Below, one piece after another: positions 1-4,260 of a DNA stretch of 5,581 nt. Numbering within the stretch: the first letter of the stretch is position 1; every line of letters begins with the position of its first letter. The position numbers and the translations under genes are program-made. Source of the DNA: Bact-19 sp038319215 (GTDB lineage: Bacteria; Bacteroidota; Bacteroidia; Bacteroidales; ML635J-15); assembly GCA_038319215.1 (NCBI GenBank), contig JBBQCZ010000212.1, positions 1 through 5,581 on the forward strand. The letters run 5' to 3'. Under the pieces are notes generated by a model that had not been told where the DNA came from, did no database searches, and saw only the letters and a program-made list of their open reading frames with translations.

Positions 1-1
1 T

Positions 2-1486
2 CACAATCGTAGTTTGTTTAGTTTTGATAAACTTATTGCCGACCCAAATAATATTGCTGCAAACCTGCGCAACTATATAAATGGATTTTCGGAAGAAGCT
101 CGCGAAATTGTCGAGCAATTTGAATTCGATAATCATATTACCAAAATGGACGATGGAAACTTGCTTTTTTTGGTGGTAAAACGATTTCAGGAAATTGATT
201 TACATCCCGACAAAATCTCTAGCTTGGAAATGGGTTATTTGTTCGAAGAATTGATTCGTAAATTTGCCGAAATTTCAAACGAAACCGCCGGAGAACATTT
301 TACTCCTCGTGAGGTAATTCGCTTAATGATTGATATTCTCTTTTTAAATGATAGAGATGTTCTAACAAAAAAAGGAATTGTGAAAACAATTTACGATTGC
401 TGTGCCGGAACTGGTGGAATGTTATCGGTTGCCGAAGAATATCTGCAAGAACTTAATCCAGATGCACGATTAGAAGTTTTTGGTCAAGAGCTAAATCCCG
501 AATCTTATGCAATTTGCAAATCGGATATGCTCATTAAAGGACAAAATGCCAGCAATATAAAAAAGGGAAATAGTATTTCGGAAGATCAATTGAGCAATCA
601 AAAATTCGATTACCTTATTACAAATCCACCATTTGGTGTTAAGTGGCAAAAAATAGAAAAGAAAGTTAGAGCAGAACACGAAGAGTTAGGTCATGGTGGA
701 CGATTTGGTGCTGGATTACCATCGGTTAGTGATGGATCGTTCTTATTTTTGATGCACTTAATGAGCAAAATGAAAACCGAAGGTTCCAGATTGGCAATTG
801 TTTTTAACGGATCGCCATTATTTTCGGGTTCGCCAAGTTCTAAAGCTAATGAGAGTAGTATTCGCCAATGGATAATCGAAAATGATATGTTGGAAGCAAT
901 AATTGCACTTCCAAACCAATTGTTTTACAATACGGGAATTTCAACATATATTTGGGTGATTTCTAATAAAAAACCGAAAGAACGTAAAGGAAAAGTACAG
1001 TTAATAAATGCAGTTGATTTTTACAAAAAAATGAGCAAATCGCTTGGTGATAAGCGAAACGAATTAAGCCAAGAACACATTGCCGACATTACAAAGATAT
1101 ACGGCGAATTTGAAGAAGGCGAAAACTGTAAAATATTTGATAATACAGATTTTGGTTATTCGAAAGTAACTGTAGAACGACCAGAACGTAATAAAAAGGG
1201 CGAAATTGTAAAAGACAAAAACGGAAAACCAAAAGCTGACAGCAGTTTGCGCGACACCGAAAATATTCCATTAAAAGAAGATATTCAGAAATATATGGAA
1301 CGTGAAGTTTTACCACATGTGCCAGATGCTTGGGTTGACGAAAGCAAAACTAATATTGGTTACGAAATTAATTTTACCAAGTATTTTTACCAATACAAGC
1401 CACTACGTTCATTGGCAGAAATCAAAGCGGATATTTTAAAGTTAGAAGAAGAAACAGATGGTTTAATGAATGAAGTAATAAATTAG
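2..1486 (+). CDS. hsdM: Type I restriction-modification methyltransferase subunit HsdM (5' partial)
   Basis: HsdM transfers a methyl group from S-adenosylmethionine to adenine N6 in the target chosen by HsdS (M2S methylase; M2S1R2 nuclease with HsdR). The frame is open to the left edge, so the N terminus is missing; a TTG at 14 in this frame is internal, not a start. Counting from that codon, the motifs are NETAGEHFTPREVIRLM (89-105, typical of HsdM), the AdoMet-binding motif I YDCCAGTGGML (127-137), FGQEL (156-160) and the catalytic motif IV NPPF (204-207, bases 623-634). The C-terminal part (about 320-490) is charged and has the RPERNKKGE and NIGYEINFTKYFYQY stretches seen in this HsdM subfamily. 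About 490 residues are visible; I infer that roughly 100-150 N-terminal residues (HsdM_N helical domain) lie outside. All catalytic residues I can recognise are intact. The stop is TAG at 1484-1486, and its G is also the first base of the inverted-repeat segment that follows. Confidence 0.97.
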   Translation, partial: HNRSLFSFDKLIADPNNIAANLRNYINGFSEEAREIVEQFEFDNHITKMDDGNLLFLVVKRFQEIDLHPDKISSLEMGYLFEELIRKFAEISNETAGEHFTPREVIRLMIDILFLNDRDVLTKKGIVKTIYDCCAGTGGMLSVAEEYLQELNPDARLEVFGQELNPESYAICKSDMLIKGQNASNIKKGNSISEDQLSNQKFDYLITNPPFGVKWQKIEKKVRAEHEELGHGGRFGAGLPSVSDGSFLFLMHLMSKMKTEGSRLAIVFNGSPLFSGSPSSKANESSIRQWIIENDMLEAIIALPNQLFYNTGISTYIWVISNKKPKERKGKVQLINAVDFYKKMSKSLGDKRNELSQEHIADITKIYGEFEEGENCKIFDNTDFGYSKVTVERPERNKKGEIVKDKNGKPKADSSLRDTENIPLKEDIQKYMEREVLPHVPDAWVDESKTNIGYEINFTKYFYQYKPLRSLAEIKADILKLEEETDGLMNEVIN

Positions 1487-1524
1487 TCTTAACCATGATT
1501 TACTTGATGAATTGATTAACTTGA
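1486..1524 (+). repeat. Left inverted repeat of the GxxExxY segment
   Basis: This is the left arm of the imperfect inverted pair, with GTCTTAACC at its outer end followed by TGATT-type words at 1496, 1504 and 1513. It pairs with 1944-1990. The first base overlaps the hsdM stop codon. In one frame it reads NHDLLDELINLKK and then stops at 1531, which I take as non-coding. Confidence 0.65.
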
Positions 1525-1533
1525 AAAAATGAA

Positions 1534-1908
1534 ATGAAATACGAAGATTTAACACATAAAATTATTGGTTGTGCCATGCAAGTACACAAAACACTTGGAA
1601 ATGGCTTTCAGGAAGTAATTTACCAACGAGCATTAGAATTAGAATTTGAATATGAAAATATTGCTTACGAAAGAGAAAAGGAAATGCAAATATATTACCG
1701 AGATGTAATAATTGGTAAACGCAGAGTAGATTTCTTTGTTGCTGAAAGTATTATGGTAGAATTAAAAGCAGTCATAAATCTTGAAGATGTACACCTCGCA
1801 CAGGCAATGAATTATCTTGAGGCCTATAATATGGAAATAGGATTGTTAATCAATTTTGGCTCTAAAAGTATGCAGTTTAAAAGAGTTCACAATAACAAAA
1901 TATTATAA
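1534..1908 (+). CDS. GxxExxY family protein (PD-(D/E)XK_3-like)
   Basis: This is a 124-residue protein of the GxxExxY family (TIGR04256 / Pfam PDDEXK_3), whose biological role is not established. The name-giving motif is G24-F-Q-E27-V-I-Y30, preceded by the usual IIGCAMQVHKTLGNG opening. The nuclease-like core can be read as D66 in RRVDFFV, then E76 and K78 in VELKA, which gives the D...ExK pattern of PD-(D/E)XK enzymes; all three positions are present. The length is normal for the family and the ORF looks complete. ATG 1534 is the best start: an ATG five bases upstream (1529) meets a stop at once, and no Shine-Dalgarno sequence is visible. It lies 47 bases after hsdM and 83 before the next ORF, inside inverted-repeat flanks. 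A link to restriction is suggested by position only. It could be a nuclease, or a DNA- or RNA-binding protein carried by a mobile cassette. Confidence 0.93.
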   Translation: MKYEDLTHKIIGCAMQVHKTLGNGFQEVIYQRALELEFEYENIAYEREKEMQIYYRDVIIGKRRVDFFVAESIMVELKAVINLEDVHLAQAMNYLEAYNMEIGLLINFGSKSMQFKRVHNNKIL

Positions 1909-1943
1909 CGCGAGATTTAAATATTCATCATAAAATTCAAATA

Positions 1944-1990
1944 TGAAAAATCAGGGAATCAGGAAAATCAAGCACAATCAAGGTTAAGAC
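1944..1990 (-). repeat. Right inverted repeat of the GxxExxY segment
   Basis: This right arm ends GGTTAAGAC and contains four AATCA words (1949, 1957, 1966, 1976) spaced 8, 9 and 10 bases apart, which mirror the TGATT words of the left arm. Its last bases also carry an AAGG (1980-1983) eight bases before ATG 1992, so the arm may supply the ribosome-binding site of the next gene. Confidence 0.65.
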
Positions 1991-2029
1991 AATGAAGAAA
2001 TACGAAAAATATAAAGATTCTGGAATTGA
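1991..2029 (+). repeat. Duplicated hsdS 5' end, copy 1
   Basis: These 39 bases match 2496-2534 at 38 positions: 33 identical bases, one mismatch at 2024, then five more identical. They encode MKKYEKYKDSGIE, the conventional start of HsdS. Similarity stops after this point, where the DUF1016 sequence begins. Confidence 0.95.
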
Positions 2030-2492
2030 GAAAGCATTGGATAATTCAAACTTAGTTCAAATTTCAACCACTTTAATTGAAAAGATTACAAGGCTGGTTG
2101 AAAATACAAGGAACAAAGTGGCTGTTTATTTAAATGCAGAAACATCCATAATGTATTGGTATATTGGAAATTATATAGAATCTGAATTAAAACAAAAAGA
2201 TAAAATTAAATATGGAAAACAGATTCTTGCGACATTGTCGCAAGAATTGACTCAAAAGCTAGGTAAAGGTTTTTCCTATTCGGCTTTAACCCGCATGGTA
2301 AAAGTGGCTAAAACATTCGACCAACAAAATATTGCGACACTGTCGCAACAATTGAGTTGGAGTCATTTGATTGAGCTAACAGGAATAGATAACGAATTGA
2401 AACGTAGTTTTTTTACTCAAAATACCATTAGCTACAAATGGAATGTTAAATTACACCGTGCCATTCAAATTGCAAAATCAAACCAATCTTAA
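1992..2492 (+). CDS. DUF1016 N-terminal-domain protein with HsdS-like leader, truncated
   Basis: The 166-residue product has two parts. Residues 1-13 (MKKYEKYKDSGIE) are identical to the start of HsdS. From about residue 19 it follows the DUF1016_N (YhcG N-terminal) family: the helical stretch NTRNKVAVYLNAETSIMYWY, then YGKQILATLSQELTQKLGKGFS, and the signature QQLSWSHLIELTGIDNELKRSFF. Full-length family members continue with a C-terminal PD-(D/E)XK nuclease domain. Here the protein ends shortly after the N domain, so no catalytic core is present. The N domain is thought to bind DNA or partner proteins, and what it does alone is unknown. ATG 1992 has AAGG eight bases upstream. The TAA is four bases before the hsdS ATG, so translation of hsdS may be coupled to it. 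It may be a decayed fragment whose frame survives, or a working adaptor. The domain call is firm but function is uncertain. Confidence 0.86.
   Translation: MKKYEKYKDSGIEKALDNSNLVQISTTLIEKITRLVENTRNKVAVYLNAETSIMYWYIGNYIESELKQKDKIKYGKQILATLSQELTQKLGKGFSYSALTRMVKVAKTFDQQNIATLSQQLSWSHLIELTGIDNELKRSFFTQNTISYKWNVKLHRAIQIAKSNQS
2223..2247. repeat. Perfect 11-bp-arm palindrome inside the DUF1016 gene
   Basis: ATTCTTGCGAC (2223-2233), loop ATT, then the exact reverse complement GTCGCAAGAAT (2237-2247). It lies within codons for ILATLSQEL and could form a strong hairpin in mRNA or serve as a dyad protein site. A near copy lies at 2332-2355. Confidence 0.85.
2332..2355. repeat. Second copy of the TTGCGACA palindrome
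   Basis: TTGCGACA (2332-2339), C, TGTCGCAA (2341-2348), followed by CAATTGA. Over 24 bases it differs from 2227-2250 at only two positions and lies 105 bases (35 codons) further on in the same frame, encoding the second ATLSQ word of the protein. Confidence 0.85.
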
Positions 2493-2495
2493 AAT

Positions 2496-2534
2496 AATGA
2501 AGAAATACGAAAAATATAAAGATTCTGGCATTGA
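2496..2534 (+). repeat. hsdS 5' end, copy 2 (native position)
   Basis: This is the partner of 1991-2029, 505 bases downstream. Here the sequence continues into WIGEIPEHW, the normal HsdS opening, so this copy is the native one and the upstream copy the duplicate. Confidence 0.95.
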
Positions 2535-3876
2535 ATGGATTGGAGAAATTCCAGAGCATTGGGGAGTGAAAAGACTAAAGCATCTTGTAGAATCATCACT
2601 AAAATATGGAGCTAATGAATCCGCAGATGAAGAAGTTTTGGAGCATCCTAGATATATTCGCATAACAGATTTTGGCAATGATGGAAAATTAAGAGATGAT
2701 ACTTTTAAGTCTTTGCCACCTAAAGTCGCAGAGCCGTTTTTGTTAATTGAAGGCGATTTGCTTTTTGCGAGAAGTGGTGCAACTGTTGGCAAAACATTTC
2801 AGTTTAAAAACTACAAAGGTAAGGCTTGTTTTGCTGGATACTTAATTCGTGCAAATTTTAATAATAATCTTACTAGCTCAGATTATATAAATTATTTTAC
2901 AAAAAGTAACTTTTATGAAAATTGGAAGCAATCAATATTTCAACAAGCTACAATTCAAAATATAGGAGCTGATAAATATAACCAACTAATCATATCACTA
3001 CCTTTAACCATCAACGAACAAACCGCCATTTCCACTTACCTCGACCACAAAACCGCGCAGATAGACAATTTAATTTCCAAAAAAGAAAAGCTAATTGAAT
3101 TACTAAAAGAAGAACGAGTAGCAACAATTAATCAGGCGGTAACTAGTGGTTTAGATGAAAAAGGTAATTTGCGACAAAAACCTCAATGCCTGCCAGCCGA
3201 AGGCTGGAAAGATAGCGGAATAGAATGGCTGGGCGAGATTCCGGTGGGGTGGGAAATATCAATTTTCAAAAGAATAACACTTAAAATCAAGGATGGAACC
3301 CATGGGACTTTTAATAGAGTAAGTTCAGGCTATACTTTATTAAGTGCGAAAAATGTATTTAATGAAGGCTTAAATATTACAAATAATGAAAGTTTAATTT
3401 CGGAAAAAGATTTTATAGAAATTACTAGGAATGGATTTCCAGCTAAAGGTGATTTGCTAATCACATGTGTTGGTACCATAGGAAGAACTACAGTTTACGA
3501 AGACTCGGAACCTAAAGCTTTTCAAAGAAGTGTTTCATTTCTAAGATTAAACTCAGATAAAGCCTCTCCATATTTTTATAAAGTATTTGTACAATCAGAT
3601 TTGTATCAAAATTTACTAAACAGTATTGCAAAAACAAGTGCTCAGAGTGGAGTATATATGAATGATATTATGAATTCAACTGTAGTTATTCCACCTATAA
3701 ATGAACAACATGAAATAGTATGTTTTTTAAATGATAAAATTGAAAAATATGATAAACGGATAAAGAAAAACCAAAAACAAATCACCTTATTAAAAGAGTA
3801 CAAGACCGCCTTAATATCTGAGGTAGTAACTGGGAAAGTTGATGTAAGGAATGAACAAATAAATAATATACAATAA
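2497..3876 (+). CDS. hsdS: Type I restriction-modification specificity subunit HsdS
   Basis: HsdS recognises the bipartite DNA target and bridges HsdM and HsdR. The 459-residue product has the standard two-TRD layout. KDSGIEWIGEIPEHW (8-22) opens TRD1, which contains GDLLFARSGATVGKT (86-100). The first conserved helix region runs from INEQTAISTYLDHKTAQID to INQAVTSGLDEKG (172-223). KDSGIEWLGEIPVGW (238-252) opens TRD2, which has GDLLITCVGTIGRT (318-331), and the second conserved helix runs from INEQHEIVCFLNDKI to TALISEVVTGKVDVR (401-451). The internal duplication is what lets HsdS bind two HsdM. I chose ATG 2497 over an in-frame ATG at 2443, because residues before 2497 only read through the end of the DUF1016 gene, whereas 2497 gives the canonical N terminus. 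The protein looks complete and functional. The linker holds a GC-rich PQCLPAEGW insert (230-237 region). No second hsdS or recombinase is visible, so allele switching is not indicated here. Confidence 0.97.
   Translation: MKKYEKYKDSGIEWIGEIPEHWGVKRLKHLVESSLKYGANESADEEVLEHPRYIRITDFGNDGKLRDDTFKSLPPKVAEPFLLIEGDLLFARSGATVGKTFQFKNYKGKACFAGYLIRANFNNNLTSSDYINYFTKSNFYENWKQSIFQQATIQNIGADKYNQLIISLPLTINEQTAISTYLDHKTAQIDNLISKKEKLIELLKEERVATINQAVTSGLDEKGNLRQKPQCLPAEGWKDSGIEWLGEIPVGWEISIFKRITLKIKDGTHGTFNRVSSGYTLLSAKNVFNEGLNITNNESLISEKDFIEITRNGFPAKGDLLITCVGTIGRTTVYEDSEPKAFQRSVSFLRLNSDKASPYFYKVFVQSDLYQNLLNSIAKTSAQSGVYMNDIMNSTVVIPPINEQHEIVCFLNDKIEKYDKRIKKNQKQITLLKEYKTALISEVVTGKVDVRNEQINNIQ
3193..3207. repeat. 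Perfect small palindrome in the hsdS linker
   Basis: CCAGCC, GAA, GGCTGG: six-base arms with a three-base loop, in a GC-rich stretch (about 3181-3207) set in an AT-rich gene. It encodes the PAEGW part of the spacer between the first conserved helix and TRD2 and keeps the frame. Confidence 0.8.
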
Positions 3877-3950
3877 GCAATATTCAATATTCAAGGAATA
3901 AATAAATAAAAAACAATAAAATAATAAACAAATAAAAGCAAAAAGTATTT
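3877..3950. other. A-rich low-complexity spacer after hsdS
   Basis: The stretch begins with a CAATATT direct doublet (near 3887) and becomes an AATAAA-type run with almost no G or C. I see no GC-rich hairpin followed by a T run, so no clear intrinsic terminator, and no gene. Confidence 0.6.
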
Positions 3951-3972
3951 TAGATAAAATTAGACGAGTATA
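3951..3972 (+). repeat. Isolated 22-bp TAGAY repeat unit
   Basis: TAGATAAAAT followed by TAGACGAGTATA: two TAGAY words ten bases apart, the same arrangement as each unit of the array at 4037-4102. It stands 64 bases upstream of that array. Confidence 0.6.
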
Positions 3973-4036
3973 AATGCAATTAAAGAGATAATACGCTGAC
4001 ATGCAATGGCTTACAAAATTATAAAATATTTGAAAT

Positions 4037-4102
4037 TAGACGAGCTTAGACAATATTTTAGACGTGTCTAGACAGATATTTAGATAAACTTAGACAATGA
4101 GA
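4037..4102 (+). repeat. Tandem array of three degenerate 22-bp TAGAC units
   Basis: The units are 4037-4058, 4059-4080 and 4081-4102. TAGAY words begin at 4037, 4047, 4059, 4069, 4081 and 4091, giving strictly alternating steps of 10 and 12 bases, close to one DNA turn. Within it TAGAC-GT-GTCTA (4059-4070) and GTCTAGAC (4066-4073) form overlapping dyads. The units are diverged except for this core, which suggests the spacing and core are kept. Phased protein-binding sites are a plausible reading, as are plain repeat decay products. Confidence 0.7.
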
Positions 4103-4126
4103 AAAAGAATTATATCACAACAACCA

Positions 4127-4220
4127 ACGATATTTTGGATTATCGTTTATTTAGGCGATAATTTGGATTATCGTTTATTTAGACGATATTTTGGATTATC
4201 GTTTATTTTAACGATATTTA
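4127..4220 (+). repeat. 28-bp repeat array with alternating ACGATA/TATCGT hexamers
   Basis: Three direct copies of a 28-bp unit lie at 4137-4164, 4165-4192 and 4193-4220. A half unit precedes them. Hexamers start every 14 bases: ACGATA 4127, TATCGT 4141, GCGATA 4155, TATCGT 4169, ACGATA 4183, TATCGT 4197, ACGATA 4211. Each neighbour is the reverse complement of the last (one base changed at 4155). Spacers alternate between a TTTGGAT type and TTATTTAG. The TTTAGACGA junction carries the same TAGAC core as the upstream array. The 28-bp period is not a multiple of three, so it is not a protein repeat. Confidence 0.9.
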
Positions 4221-4240
4221 GACAATAGAATTATTTAGAC
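4219..4240 (+). repeat. Two further TAGACAA words before the AlbA_2 gene
   Basis: TAGACAA occurs at 4219 and 4236 (17 bases apart), the last 21 bases before the start codon at 4261. They are the same core as the upstream arrays and would overlap the untranslated leader or promoter of the following gene. No convincing Bacteroidota promoter (TTG with TAnnTTTG) is visible; TATTTTG or TAATTTG within the 28-bp units come one base short. Confidence 0.55.
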
Positions 4241-4260
4241 AATATTTGAAGAAATAGAAA

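Larger units (their letters stand above)
1486..1990. mobile_element. Candidate 505-bp GxxExxY cassette with inverted ends
   Basis: Seen: the segment starts GTCTTAACC (1486-1494) and ends with its exact reverse complement GGTTAAGAC (1982-1990). The similarity continues inward: 14 of the first 15 bases match, then CTTGAT, TGATT and a TGA-ending block match with one-base gaps. The only gene inside is the GxxExxY ORF. Deleting the segment leaves hsdM ending AAT TAA followed directly by the ATG at 1992, so both neighbours stay intact. Inference: this is a discrete inserted cassette. It encodes no recognisable transposase and shows no clear target-site duplication, so it would be a non-autonomous or unusual element. 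An alternative is a conserved operon segment whose flanks simply form a long RNA hairpin. Confidence 0.45.

Noticed and set aside
14..16. TTG at 14 as the true hsdM start
   Set aside because: The frame is open upstream to base 2 and the visible sequence begins in the middle of a conserved HsdM region, so the gene simply enters from outside the window.
1492..1531. Short coding remnant NHDLLDELINLKK between hsdM and the GxxExxY gene
   Set aside because: The same bases are explained as the left inverted repeat; there is no start codon and the peptide is low complexity.
2443..2496. Longer hsdS start at ATG 2443
   Set aside because: The extra 18 residues overlap the DUF1016 gene in another frame and have no HsdS similarity, while ATG 2497 gives the canonical MKKYEKYKDSGIEW start.
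1486..2496. Equal 505-base lengths of the GxxExxY segment and of the hsdS-leader spacing as evidence of one duplication
   Set aside because: The two stretches show no sequence similarity to each other, so the equal length is most likely chance.
3877..3950. Intrinsic terminator after hsdS
   Set aside because: Only weak AT-only self-complementarity around AATATT is present, with no GC-containing stem followed by a T run.
3811..4002. Minus-strand ORFs over the end of hsdS and the spacer
   Set aside because: They are low-complexity I/Y/F-rich readings of AT-rich DNA and overlap the well-supported hsdS gene, with no domain signal.
4097..4228. 43-codon ORF beginning MRKRIISQQP across the 28-bp repeat array
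   Set aside because: It exists only because the 28-bp units are read in three successive frames. It has no ribosome site, no recognisable domain, and the repeat period is not compatible with coding constraint.
3951..4240. CRISPR array
   Set aside because: The repeats are short, degenerate and spaced by 5-8 or so conserved bases rather than by unique spacers of about 30 bases, and no cas gene is present.
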